From Balanoglossus misakiensis (Eukaryota > Hemichordata), in contig CM082576.2 of assembly GCA_040954595.2 (NCBI GenBank), positions 14,198,001-14,262,000 of the forward strand: a stretch of DNA of 64,000 bases. Reading direction: 5' to 3'. Under the pieces are notes generated by a model, which saw only the letters and a program-made list of their open reading frames with translations, was not told the origin of the DNA and ran no database searches. The first letter of the stretch is position 1. Each line of letters begins with the position of its first letter. The translations under genes were made by a program, and so were the position numbers. Positions 30,301 to 42,835 of the stretch are shown here, one piece after another.

Positions 30301-33300
30301 CCCAAGTTATCAAGAGCATTTTCGATAGCATCCAGTAGATCCATGACCGAACTTCTCAACCTAGGAATTGATTCTGGAATGTGACCTATCCCACTGCGCA
30401 TGTACTCGATGAAGTCGTCAAACAAACTAATCAAATGACGAACGTCCGGCTTCAATGCATTTAAGACAGGCGTGATCATGGCATTATGGGGAGTATGTCG
30501 TAATTCATTTGAAATATCATAGTTTAGGAATGCGTACGCAGTGACATCGATATGGAGTTGAAACATCTGGAAAAATTGAGAATTGCTGAAAGGATGTATC
30601 CCAAACCAAACTTTGGCAAAAATTCCTGGTGGATCAGCAAACTCTCCACACCATTTTCTTCCAGATCCTATAAAGTTAGAATTGAAAATTAAAATTACAC
30701 GTGTAGGTTGGCTCAGACTTATGCATTACACGGTTGAATGCATCACAGGAGATCCCCAGTGTAGCGAATTGTACACACGAGAAAACAACACGGTGAAATG
30801 AGACACTCTGACACTGGTTATTTCGTCAGAAGATGTATGACAATCCGATGACTTCTATAGTAATGGGGTTTTCAAAGCCTGTCTTACTTCCAATCCCGAG
30901 TAGCAAAAATTGGCGACGTTCCGATATGACGAGCGTACCTTTTCCAAGCCATAAAACAGCAACAATACAAATGAAACGGAACGAAACAAGAACTACATGC
31001 GCATTCGTACACAAAGGACGAAAACATAACAATAGAGGGATGGAAATACATTACACACAAAGGACAAGAACAATATTACAGAGGGGTGGGGATTACAAGT
31101 GGTGGGCACAAAGTACATTGCATTGGGTTCATATTCATCGAGTCCCTTTGGATTTTGGCTCTATTTTCTGAATACTCATTTATGATTGACTTTTTCTTTT
31201 AAGACGAAAAAAACTTCACCAGCACAAATATTCGGCGAACCAATTCCTCCAGACTTTCTTCAGACTCGCTAACGACCCGTTTGAAAACATGGTCAATCAG
31301 ATATTACCAATCGACTGCACCAACGGTAGCAATTATGCAGAGAGTCATATACTGCAGTCTGTCATAGGGGTGTGGATCATTTTGGCAGGTCAGCTTGAGA
31401 TTTAACACTATACTGGACCACTACATATCTTGAAATGCGAAATTCGGGATGAGTATTACATATATGTAATATGTAATATGTGTATACACGTCGCATGACA
31501 GTTTGTCATTATGCAAAGGCATACAAAATATTGGTTTCAAACTTTGACACATGTGTCATGATAATACAGAATAATACAAAGTCTCACGGTCACCTTTTTG
31601 GGTCGGGGATCAGGGATGGTCCACCTTTCATGTGCTAGCTATATACTAGACTCGAGTCTCTCTTATTTGTACTTACATATTTTAGATGTTCTTCTACTCT
31701 CTGATACACACTCAAACAGAAAATCATCGTGGTTGTACAAGGTTAAAAGTGCAGTTACCAAAGTTACAGAAGAAATATTGCTTCTTACCTCCCAGAGAAA
31801 GATAAGCTATGGCACCTCCATTTATGAATAAAGGTATGGTGATCTGTTGTCCAAGGATCTTAAACCTCAGATCTATATCAAGCTTATTCTCAATGACAAT
31901 CAGTGCATCCCATCTAGGTATGAAAATATGGGTCAGCACCTGAAAAATTTACCAGAAATTGTACACTGTCAGCACCGGGAATTCAGATGTTCAGGTTGTG
32001 AGTTACTGATTGGATAACATGCACAGAATCGTGTTCATTCCATAATTCGGATAAATTATATTTGTCTGTACTTAAGTACACGATACGTACCTTATTCAGA
32101 TCCTGAACGGAAAGCATCATGGTTACCCGTCCCTCCAATCGTATTCCTATGTCACCAGTACCATTATACAAAACGGTAAATTTAGCCCAAAGATTGTATG
32201 CGGTGGCTAGGTTGTATTTGAAAAGGTGGTCACCATTCCACAGTTCATACTCGTCTTGAGGTGGTTTAAGGTTTCTACTGTACGATAGTCCAATCCCTTC
32301 TACTTCGGTTGTGAGTGTTTCGGGAAAAGATTGCATAAACGCCAGCTCTGCAAATGCGTCCCTTGAACCTTCAGGTAACATTAAAATCACAGTCCCGAGT
32401 ATGTCGTTACAGATGTCCACAAGAAGACAAAACTTTCTACCAGCGATTGGAGTAGGGAGTTGGACTGCATTCCCGTAAATGGAGATGTTTGCGCCTTTCT
32501 TGAATTGGAAAGCAGAATACAGATCATCTTCGAACACAGGAGCTCCTCTGCAGGAATCTAGCTCACTGAGATCTCTTCCGTGAACGAGGTTCGAGGAAAT
32601 GTCATTGACAGTCACGTGTTCTCTGTTAGCCACGGTCATTTTTACCCACGATGGTAGTTTGTCAACAATTGCGTCGAATATTGTTCTCAAGAGTGAATTC
32701 TCTTGTATGAAATCATGTATGTCGTACATAGTGACATTGAAATGCAAGCAACTTGCTTGACCTTCTTGATTTTGATTGGGCCTTATCAAATGTCCATTAT
32801 CTCGGGTTAATGATGAAGGTACAGTCTTTATCTGAAATGGTGTTGACTGAATAACTTGTATCCCATTCAGAGATATCGGAAAACTAAACCCACTTATATC
32901 TAGAAAGACAACTCCATGTGTATATTTTACGTTATCGTTTCCCTTCAGTTGATACCATTCTGACGTAGATGACAAAGACATGGCTAATGCGGAGGGGGAT
33001 GGACAACTGGCTAAACTTTGGTAGTGACAACCGCGAGGCAGCAAAAAGTCCGAGAGATCGAACTTCTGGAATGCGGAAAGGACAGAAAAATCAATAACCT
33101 GTGGCCGATACATATTTGCACTCGAACCGATCAGTTGTAGTGGCGTCACTAAATGTCCAGATCTGAGAGCTTTTACTTTAGTGTCCACAGATGTTTTTTG
33201 AGGCGTGAATGTCATGGTTTGGGGAATAAATTCGATTTTATCATTCTGTGGGATTATGGTTAGATCGAGATCTGGTCGAGCTTGTACAGTCAATGTATAT

Positions 33301-36300
33301 TCTTCTCCAGCAATCAATGAAGGCAGGGAGTGAACTGATATTACACCACTTTCACAATGTTCGCCATCAAATCCAGTCATGGAGCAGTTGCATACTGGAG
33401 AATTATCTGACAGAGGTGAGCATTTCCCTCCATGACTACAAGGATTGGGCACACATATATCTGAAGAAAGAAATCGAAATATACAATCACCACACGCACC
33501 ATTCAAAAGAAAAGTTTCTTCGGATCATTTAAGTAAGACAAATACCGCAACCATATATCGAAAAACTGACAAATGCAAGTGATAGGGGGTAAAATAAATA
33601 TTACCTTCACATTGTCTGCCATCCGAGGATAAAACAAAGCCATGTCTGCACGAACAGTTATAACTTCCATCTGTATTGTGGCATATTTGATCACACATGG
33701 TCGTATTGCCTGCGCATTCATCCACATCTTTGAGCATTGAGTGGGATGTAATGACAGTCACCGTAAACATAAGGAATATGACAAATCGAATACAGTCAAG
33801 GTGTACACGTAGCAACATGTACAACAAAACACGCTTTTGTTTACCATGCGGAACATTTCACTTTAGTTGTTGGGAATCGCGGGCCCGTTCATTTAAATTT
33901 TGCTTACAGCAACGGCATTGTAAAGTCTGCCGTTGCTTTTCCCATTTCAATTATTGTCTTAAGGGTCGGGTATACGGTCACGCGTGTTAATTAAGCAACA
34001 TGTGTCATGGAAACCAGAAATCTAGCCAATTACATATCTTCACATTGAGCTATATTTGGTTATAATACAACACATAGTCACGGTCGTTTTTGGCTAATAA
34101 GTCTAGGTAACTCTTCCTGTTGAAAATCAATGAGAAAGCAAGTTTATCGAAGCTTAAAAGAGCTATGGCAAAAAGAGCAAGGAATGCCAGGTGTTCTGAA
34201 AATTGTAAAATTCTGCCCCTCATCTGCCACCCGCCCTTTATCAATCTTTAAGGTAAAATTGGAAGCAGTCACAATCTAGAGACAAATGACACCAATGTCA
34301 TCAGTAAGCATTTGTTTATCAGATACATAACACGTATGTACTAGGTCGTAATACCGACCAAAAAAGTGCAATGTCTTTATCTAGATTATCCAATAAATCA
34401 ATAAACCGCTAATTTGCATGTTCCATTGACGTATCTAATAAGCGATATAATACTCAAATTACTGCATGTTCTTTGGTGACTCAACGTACAGTTTTCGACC
34501 TGACAGAGATCTGAATATACTAAGAGACATTTGAATATTCTGATCATTGCGATTATCGCTGGAGTACTTGCACTGAAATACAGCAGACCGGGTGAGAATA
34601 TTCAGTTAATATCTCTTATCATGTACATATAACAATTATATTAATTTTCATGTATATTAGTACAACACAATATAGACATTAGAATCATCACTAGTTTGTA
34701 ATTATTAAAAACGATAACATACCTGTGCATGTTTTGTTATCATGTGATAAAGAGTATCCTGGGAAACAGGAACAGTAAGCAACACCCCGTTTGCTAGAAC
34801 AATTATGTTCACATCCATGGCTCCCATCTTCACATGCATCGTGAGCTGTGGTTAAAAGCGAATTTGTTATTCAACATAATCAATCCTCGTTATATCAATA
34901 TACAGTATTCAAAAGAACAAAATGTGATTAGGACGTTACACATCATATTCGGGCCATGTTCAAAGAGAAGCAATAAACACACTAAACTGTTACAGAACAT
35001 TACTTAAATTTAATATACTGAAGATCTCTTACATTGGCGTCTTTGTCATTGAAATGGAAACAGAACAACGAATTTATAATTTAATATGATGGCAATGGAA
35101 TTAAATAACTTGTAACATACGTACTTGAGCAAGACCGCCCGTCAGCATCAAGATTGTATCCAAGATGACAAGTACAATGGAAACTTCCCGGGATGTTAAG
35201 ACAGTTATGATCGCATATTGGAGTTTCTTCGAGACATTCGTCTATGTCTAAAGGATATGTATGGGTAAACTTAAGGAATCGTCAAAGACTACACATATAC
35301 AAATCTAACATGTTGCTAAATATGATCAAAATTGGCTTTGAAATAATTATTCTGGGCAACTTTAGTACTCAAATCAACAATGATGAATTATAACTAAACT
35401 GTCACCAAATTAGAACTGTATGTCACAGAGAAAGCGACATTTGGCAAAAAGCAATTATATCAGATTAAAATGTCTGCAATGTTATCAAACAACCAGTATA
35501 TTCATTTCGTTTACACAATACATAATAAAGGAAACACAGCACAAAACTAACAAGCTACCTCGACATTCAACGTATGGATCTCCCTGATATCCGGGTAGGC
35601 ATTGGCATTCGTATGACCCAGGTAGATTAACGCAGAGATGCGTACAGTGGTTGTTACTATTCATGCACTCATTCAAATCTGAAGAAAAAATGATAATATA
35701 TAGAGAAATATTATATCTGGTACACTTACACGCAACTTCTCTCTCTCTCTGAATGAAAATGTAAATAAAATGCGTCGATCAAAGCGTCTTCACAAATTCA
35801 TGTGTTCAATTTCTTGATATACCATTGCAAATCGAACATTTATATATCCGCTGTTGTCGAATAGTTTGTTTACATTATTGTTTTTGCATTCTACTGAAGT
35901 GATGATAATTTGGATAGATTTTGTTCGGCATATATGTATTTTGTAAAATTCCGTTTTCGAGGTATACACTTGATGTTTAAAATGAAAAGCCAAAACATTA
36001 CTTTATTTAAGAGTACAAGGCATATTTTTAATTACAAACCATTGCACGTTTTTCCATCGTCTCCAAGAACATATCCTTGACCACAGGAACAACTGAAGCT
36101 TCCGACTGTATTGATGCATTCGCTATCACACCCGCCATTTGAATGTAGACACTCGTTTATATCTACAAACACAATTCAATTATTCAATTGTCAATCAATA
36201 TTAAAGCATATTTAAGCATAGACAATTGCCCTTGAATGTCGATATCACGGTGACTGCTACTGGGGCCCGCCGCGTTCTGGTTGGTGCGTTGGGTCTACAT

Positions 36301-39033
36301 CGACGCGCGCGGGGATGAGAAACAAACTATTTTTTGGCCTAAAGAGAAGAAAACAGATATTGCTCTTTGGAGAGGCTAACCGGAGCAACATGCAATCTAG
36401 ACAGACAGACATAGCTACATAAGAATAACATGAAATACTCCATGTTCCAACTAAATATAAAATTTACAGGGCTAAAATTAACGCAAAAGAAATCAGAAAA
36501 AGGGTCAAAGTTGAATGGTGCAGTTTTTGAAGGATGTACGCAAAGAAAGAAAGAAATCGAAAAAAGGCGTTCCTGAATATATTAAAGCTGCGATTGGAAT
36601 ATATATAAAAACATGATTTTTATAATTATATGGACATTATTACACGTTAAAACTAACCTGAGCAATCCTGTCCATCAAGCATGTAGCCGGCATCACAAAT
36701 ACACAAATATGAACCATACGTATTTACACAAATTTGGTCACAAACATCAAAAGTACATTCATCAGTATCTTAGAGATAAAAAACGACATTTTATTAGAGT
36801 TGGTCAAATATGTCTTATTACCAATTATTAATTAAAAACAAAATCAAAATCAAGCAAATTGAAGTGGCCTTCTGTCGTAGCTTAATTATCTGGCTAAAAT
36901 GTTGTGAGTTTGAACGAAATGTGAATATTGTCTCTACATTATAAAATACAAAATAACCACTCAACGTAATGTTATCATGTGATCAAAGCATGTGGCACAT
37001 TTAAGAAAATTAATGTGACACATAATAACAAGCATTTGAACATTCTTACCCTCACAGAGCCTTTGATCATCACTTAAGATAAAGCCAGTCTCACAGGAGC
37101 AATAATAGCTTCCTATCGTATTGGTACAGATCTGGCTACAACCATGTGAATCTGAGCATTCATCAATATCTGGAATAACAACAGCGTGACTATTAATTTT
37201 CAGCATAGTTCAAATATGAAAATACACGTAAAAGAAAAAAGTTGAACACTAATGCAATGGTAATAAACTTTTACACCAAATGTTCAATAACACAGTATTA
37301 GTAGAAATTGAGAAACTAGCTGTGGTCAAACAAAATTGGATTTTTGGTGTACTATATGGATCCCGAGAGGGGTTGGGGTACTTCGAAAATTCGTACGAGA
37401 GTCTGCCGCCCAAGTTGGACCCATGTTTAGGGATTTTTCCGCGACAACGTGACCCGTCCAGGCGGCACCTACCCGTATACCTATGGGAGCACCCCAGTAT
37501 ATGGATTAAATAAACTGAAATTTTTTACATGATTTGGGCAATGTAGCATCAAGTTGAATTCCTTTTAAGTTTGGATAAAGTTTTTAAACATAGGCTGATT
37601 TGCATAACAAAGAGACAAAATTACATGGTCGGTCACATTTCTCACCATGACGTGTATCCAGTAATAAGTGTCAGCAAAAGACAGGCAAAACCTGTCTTAA
37701 AGAGGGCATTATAGTCAAAATCGCCGTGTTAATTGACGGGCCCCTTGAGCGAATCTGAAATTACTGCACCTTGGATAACTTGATGCATGTATTCTTTGCA
37801 CATTATTTGAAATTGGGGACCGTTCAGTTTTTTACGACTGGGGGGAGGGGCGGCAAAATCCAGGGGAGAGGTCACTTAAATTTTGAAATCCAAAAGGGGG
37901 AGTCATCTTTTTTGAAACGTTTAGAGGGGGTCACATACTTTTGCCCCCCCCCCAACTTTTGCTTTTGAGTCCACAAAATTGCAGTTAACACTGCATTAAC
38001 ACTGCATACCTTTACACGGCGGGTTTTGGCGCCTTGAAATTATTTTGTACTACCGTTCCGTACGTTTTTTTTAGTACAAGCCAACTTCTATTGTTCTCGG
38101 TGCTAGTATTATAATTGATAGTATCGGTATAGACATTAATATTATGCTGATGGCCCTGAATGCAATAAATCAATGTGAATTACTCGATGAAAAACCAAGG
38201 GTCATACCATTGCATGTCGTTCCATCCAGTGAATCAATGAGATAACCAGCTTGGCATGAACATTGGAAGTTACCGACAGTGTTGGTACATATTTGTTGAC
38301 AACCACCATTATCTGTTTCACATTCATTTACATCTGCGCCATACATCATAACGGAATAAAAATAATGGTTTCAATTAATTTCACTGGTTCTATACATATC
38401 TTGGTACAGTAAGCTTATTGACGTACCAGAATCTCTAGTTGGCACGCATTTCCACCATTATCTCTGTCGCACTTGTCTATTTCTTCTAGATGGTGTAAAC
38501 CGATATAGGGTAAAATGTACAGGCTTTCAGTCATGGACCAGAATATTTTCGACCGAGGGTAAAATTATGTAAACATAGTATATACTGTTTGAAGAAAAAT
38601 AATAGTTACTCACCTTTACAAGATAAGCCATCCGAAAGGAGCATATAACCTTGAAAGCACGAACAAAAATAACCACCGCGTGTGTTCCGGCAAATCTGTT
38701 GGCAATCATTGTTACCACCAACACACTCATTGTCATCTATGGGACAGAGAAAAACATTTGAATACCTTAATTGTGTCGAGAAGCCCTTCAAGCAATGCCT
38801 AAATAAACAGCACACACACGCACAATCATCTTTCCACCACCAGTCATAATACAAACACAACATGCATTAGCCATTCATTTCAACCATCCAGACAACACAC
38901 TACGAAATGTCTAAATAATCTAAAGAAACCTAGAATCACGAGACATGTACATGTACATGTACCATTCTGTCCGCAGAACACCCGACGAAGTCTAATTTTT
39001 CAGACGAAACGTTGTGCTCAAATAAAGAATAAC

Positions 39034-39127
<94 letters not shown>

Positions 39128-42100
39128 CTCAAATGATTGGTATATCAATGAATAAATCTATCATTGCACAGACTTACACGAGGGTTAAATATTACATGTA
39201 CCTAGACAAGTTTTGCCATCCGTACTTAATTGGTAACCATTTCTGCATGAACAATAATAACTACCAGCGGTATTGTTACATCCATGGTCACATCCACCAT
39301 TTCCTGTACTGCATTCATTGATATCTGTATATTGATGTAGAAAAGGAAAGCAAAGTAATTTAAAACATCATAGCGTTAATCATGTATATTATTGCTACAA
39401 TGTTACTATAGATGGAATAGAGATGATTTGGCAATGTGTTGATGTAATACAACCAAAGGAAACATCCTGACTGCTTTTGCTCTTAAAATTGTGTAGTAAG
39501 CAAAGTATTATGATTTGCTAATCAATGAAATTCACTAAAAGAGATTCATTAAATATATTTTTAACAACATTGGACAGATAACTTGGTGCATTACGTGACC
39601 ACTTAACATTATACGCTGGACCCCAATGATTTGCCACCTTTACGGTTTGTTATTCTTACATATGGTTCGCAAAAAAAATATCGGAAAGTCCCCACGTGCG
39701 GCGCGTTTTATAACATTTTAAAAATAAAACGGAAACGCCAATTATCGGAAGATAAGAACTAATTACGTACTTTTTGACCTAACTATTATGGGCAAAGAAA
39801 CATTTTTGAATCATGTCTCAAAACAAAAGCACAACGGAAAATTCGCCATTACCTTCGCAAGAACGTCTGTCAGACAGAAGCAGATATCCGCTGTCACATC
39901 CGCATGAAAAACTTCCTATTGTATTCGAACAAGCGTGGTCACAACCGCCATTTGAAGACTGACATTCATTGATATCTACGGAGATAAATGCAAATGCAAA
40001 TAGGGGGTTAACAAGCATTTCACAAATAATAAACTATATCTTTCATATGTGGAAACTGGGATGTTCTAAAGCAAATTCCATATGCCCTAATTTTAACATC
40101 AATTCACATTTGCCCTTCGAAAAATCATTTTCATACCTGGCACTAAGACTTGCTATGTTTATTTACACGTTTCAGGTAGTCTGGAGGGCTTGACAAAAAA
40201 TTTTCAATCGCAATTATTCAAAGCTCCATACATTCCCGTATCACTAACACTTCCCTTTCCAAATAATGTATTAAAGCAAATGTTCAGAACATGAGTTTGA
40301 AGAGTTTGATAATCTATTTTTTTTCCAAACGTACAATATACTTCTGGTCCATGAGCCAGAGGCCGCCCCCGGAATAATGCAGTTGTTAGAATCGAGTTGT
40401 TTGCACTCATATTAATGGTGGGTGTGGCCGTGAGGAGCTGTTGTCATGGTAACGATAGCAAAATTTTAGGGGTATTTAGACAGTTGAAAATGAGACATTT
40501 CAGGTTCTGAGAATGCATGAGATAAAACTCAGACATTAGTTTTATTAATTATAATATACCTCATGCTAATACTGTGTCGTGATTCGCCAGGATCCGTCAC
40601 GTGATAGGAAAATAGAATGGACTGTGAATCCCGCGGGAAATTTGGCTGGTACCCCGCCTCGGTGACAAACACCGCCACATTTAGAATTGTGGAATCTGAT
40701 TGGCTAATAAATGAACGTTCTATTACTTCCGGGTCAGATTCAATCTGTCGCGTTTCTTGACAATCATTTTTACCCGATCCCGAATACATATATTTAAAAA
40801 AAAATCAACAGTTTATGATGGAATTGAAGCTGAAATCAATGCAACAGACATGTGCATTAGCCCACTTCCGGAGTGTCAAAAAACTAACACATTACAAAAT
40901 GGCGGATGGCAGTTATCTGCGTGTTTCTTCCCCCCTCTACTGTCTATGGTTCAGCGAAGCGGGAAATAGCAGAAAAAATATAAACCGGTCACGTGACCAA
41001 CGTGAGTTCACAGAATCGGGTCGCGTCAATCAGCGTCGCGTCGGCTGACACAATGGCTATAACACGACGAATTCAGAAAACAACGAAAGTTACTTGTTTT
41101 GTCAGCGCGGCCTCATTGTTGACAACGGAAATTTTGTAACAATGTAGACTGATGATATTTTCATTGACTTTTCGGGAAGAAATTGCAACATATTAATTAC
41201 TGGGGAAAAACAACTTTTTTGACTCGTGTCGTAAAACGACAGGACGACGAAAAGTGCTCCATTACCTTCGCAAGAACGTCTGTCAGACAGGAGCAGATAT
41301 CCGCTGTTACAACGACATGAAAAACTCCCCATTGTATTCGTACACACGTGTTCACAGCCGCCATTTGAAGACTGACATTCATTGATATCTGTGAAGATAA
41401 GTGATATCTCTATAAGTCGAGACAAAATGCAAATAATGGGTCAACAAACATTTCACTACAAGTAAACCATTCCATTCATATGTGAAAACGAGAATCGTCT
41501 ACAGCAAATTCCAGCGCAGGGTGTTTATGGTTTATGATGATAACAATTTTACACTCCTAATTTCCTAACTTCCGACATTACAATCCTTTTCTCTTCAAAA
41601 AGGCATCAATTTCATAAAAGCAATATTATGCGCATTTATACGTTTCGGGTTAAGTGATAAGTTTATAGCAACAACTTTTAGTCGAATAATTGTTCATCTA
41701 TACTTTCCACTTAGAAACTAAATAATACAAAAAGTATACAGATCATATGTTTGGGGAATTGGAAAACTAGTTCTTCAAAAATTATCTGAAACATATCGTA
41801 TCTTTTACTTCGTATAAATAGCATGTTAAGAGTCTGTGCAAGGAGGTGTAATACTATAGTAACGATAACACGGGGGCAACATAGATATAGAGTAAACAGA
41901 ATATACCATTGTCGCAACAAGTTCCCTGCCAACCCGGAATGCACGAACACGAACGAGATAACGGTATACCATGTCCATGACAACCTGGATTGTTGCAATA
42001 CCTGGAGTCGGACAAACTGTAAGGGCAATGACCTCCGCAACTCGCCGGCTTGGTGATGAATCGTGTTCTGCGTTGCGTCCCATCTGTACCACAAGCAGTC

Positions 42101-42255
42101 GAACATGATGACCAACTGGTCCAGTCACTGACTGAACAGTCTACTGCACTACATGATCGTCGGCGTCGGCGGCGGCCCCAAAATGCGTTTGTCGACCATA
42201 TCATGCATACGAACATTATGGTCATCAAAATGACGAACTTTCTCTTTTTCCCCAT
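24332..42255 (-). CDS. Giant TSP1/EGF/Ig/GCC2-GCC3 type I membrane protein
   Basis: Twenty coding exons in my model: 42255-41907, 41388-41266, 39975-39853, 39324-39202, 38736-38614, 38333-38208, 37169-37050, 36768-36658, 36162-36040, 35678-35559, 35247-35125, 34845-34723, 33727-33605, 33460-32091, 31939-31789, 30667-26819, 26522-26361, 25585-25524, 25009-24949, 24507-24332. They sum to 7,641 nt (2,546 residues) with every phase matching. Order: signal peptide; RRRRRRS; TSP1 (residues ~40-92, DWTSWSSC); short EGF-like; 12 EGF modules; one more EGF; ~1,430 unrecognised residues; two Ig domains (~2053-2226); GCC2/GCC3 (~2380-2448); transmembrane helix from ~2479 ending in ARKRL; 50-residue tail. 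EGF modules with D-[IV]-[DN]-E-C starts are calcium-binding in known families. SCUBE and SVEP1 share EGF plus GCC2/GCC3 but not this order. Function is unknown; a surface adhesion or matrix-binding receptor is inferred. Confidence 0.85.
26819..30667 (-). CDS. Exon 16 of the giant gene: 3.8-kb single exon
   Basis: 3,849 nt open in one frame (residues ~1111-2393), flanked by good AG and GT signals. In order: an alpha-helical N-terminal part; a beta-rich part ([18 protein letters not shown]); a coiled-coil-like stretch (~1453-1563); a 12-cysteine cluster (from [15 protein letters not shown]); an amphipathic helical repeat ([17 protein letters not shown] units); RRRRS at ~1780, a possible furin site; an acidic N-glycosylation-rich stretch; Ig 1 (DLPCVASG ... 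GWYYCQAG) and Ig 2 (LFCNATG ... GFYTCEAS); a possible dibasic site (LTKRN); and the start of GCC2/GCC3 (RCPPGYH). The region before the Ig domains matches no family I know. Confidence 0.85.
32091..33460 (-). CDS. Exon 14 of the giant gene: EGF plus unrecognised domain
   Basis: A single 1,370-nt exon (residues ~604-1060). It starts with a non-calcium EGF ([11 protein letters not shown] ... GFDGEHC). Next comes a stretch of about 90 residues that looks like a beta-sandwich ([25 protein letters not shown]), then about 330 residues I cannot assign, including [12 protein letters not shown] and [11 protein letters not shown]. Several N-x-S/T sites support an extracellular location. The exon ends in phase 0 and splices to a 151-nt exon at 31939-31789. 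Confidence 0.8.
33605..41388 (-). CDS. EGF exon array of the giant gene (exons 2-13)
   Basis: Twelve exons of 111-126 nt, each a complete six-cysteine EGF module bounded by phase-1 introns, so any one can be skipped or duplicated without a frameshift. Most begin D-[IV]-[DN]-E-C and have the N-T-x-G-S-[YF] segment of calcium-binding EGFs. Exceptions: exon 10 (35678-35559) ends [11 protein letters not shown], and exon 12 (34845-34723) begins [11 protein letters not shown] and lacks the calcium motif. Exons 2 and 3 are near-duplicates. A broken further EGF exon lies at 38427-38485. Confidence 0.9.
37805..38000. mobile_element. C/G-run transposon fragment
   Basis: Shares the TTTTGAGTCCACAAAA segment (reverse-complemented) and runs of G and C with the Harbinger-like MITE copies at 12.4 kb and 50.5 kb, but has no matching termini. 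Probably a decayed relative or a different member of the same non-autonomous group, inside the long intron between EGF exons 6 and 7. Confidence 0.4.
38427..38485 (-). pseudogene. Relic of a calcium-binding EGF exon
   Basis: Between EGF exons 5 and 6. The minus strand after an AG reads [11 protein letters not shown], the usual N-terminal half of a calcium-binding EGF. It then loses the pattern, and a GTACGT follows. Using both splice signals would give a 59-nt exon ending in a different phase, so inclusion would shift the frame. Interpreted as a truncated, dead module. Confidence 0.55.
39032..39123. repeat. (GA)n microsatellite
   Basis: About 90 bp of GA repeats in the intron between EGF exons 4 and 5. 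It is preceded at 38985-39027 by a short GACGAAGTCT...CAGACGAAACGTTG motif. Confidence 0.95.
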
Positions 42256-42393
42256 CTCAGTTTGAGTGTAAATTCCACAAAATCAATGCACCATTCTGTT
42301 TAAAAGATACAATAGCTTGAAAGAGTTAAAACACGATGCAGTATGATGTTTGATCGTACAGTTTGCATGTCACAGGCTTACTATATCCTAATT

Positions 42394-42460
42394 TCATTAA
42401 TTAATTAATAAATTAATTAATTAATCAGTTAGTCAGTCAGTCAGTCAGTTAGTTAGTTAA

Positions 42461-42491
<31 letters not shown>

Positions 42492-42512
42492 CTATAGTCA
42501 GTCAGTCAGTTA
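42394..42512. repeat. Compound tetranucleotide repeat
   Basis: Runs of TTAA, GTCA and GTTA units in tandem, about 300 bp upstream of the palindromic element and 140 bp upstream of the giant gene's start codon. Confidence 0.9.
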
Positions 42513-42835
42513 GAATTATTGAGGACGGGTATAGTTGTACCTACTAATGTGTTCTGCCGACCAGTGAGATGGAAACCTTTGATCACTGGCAGGTCACAAC
42601 AAGACGGCTTGTCATACACAAAAAAAAACAGTCAGCTAGAATGATCAACAATAAATTGTATTCAATAAGCACCACTGGGTGAAAAGATACAATTTACAAT
42701 GCGTCTTAAAGCATTGGTGGTGTTACGATCTGTATAAAGGTCAAATATGATTTTAAAGGTCGATTAATCCAGAATCTCTACTGTCTATGGTTTATGGGCT
42801 CAGTGTTTACACACTTATCTACCATTGGAAACTGA

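Noticed and set aside
33961-34010. Possible fourth copy of repeat family B (TATACGGTCACGCG)
   Set aside because: Similarity is limited to about ten bases at one end; the core is absent.
40201-41120. Possible transposon between the duplicated EGF exons
   Set aside because: Some palindromic and motif-like stretches, but no inverted termini or similarity to other parts of the window that I could confirm.
42394-42512. CRISPR-like regular repeats
   Set aside because: Simple tetranucleotide runs without spacers, in an animal genome. No CRISPR array exists in the window.
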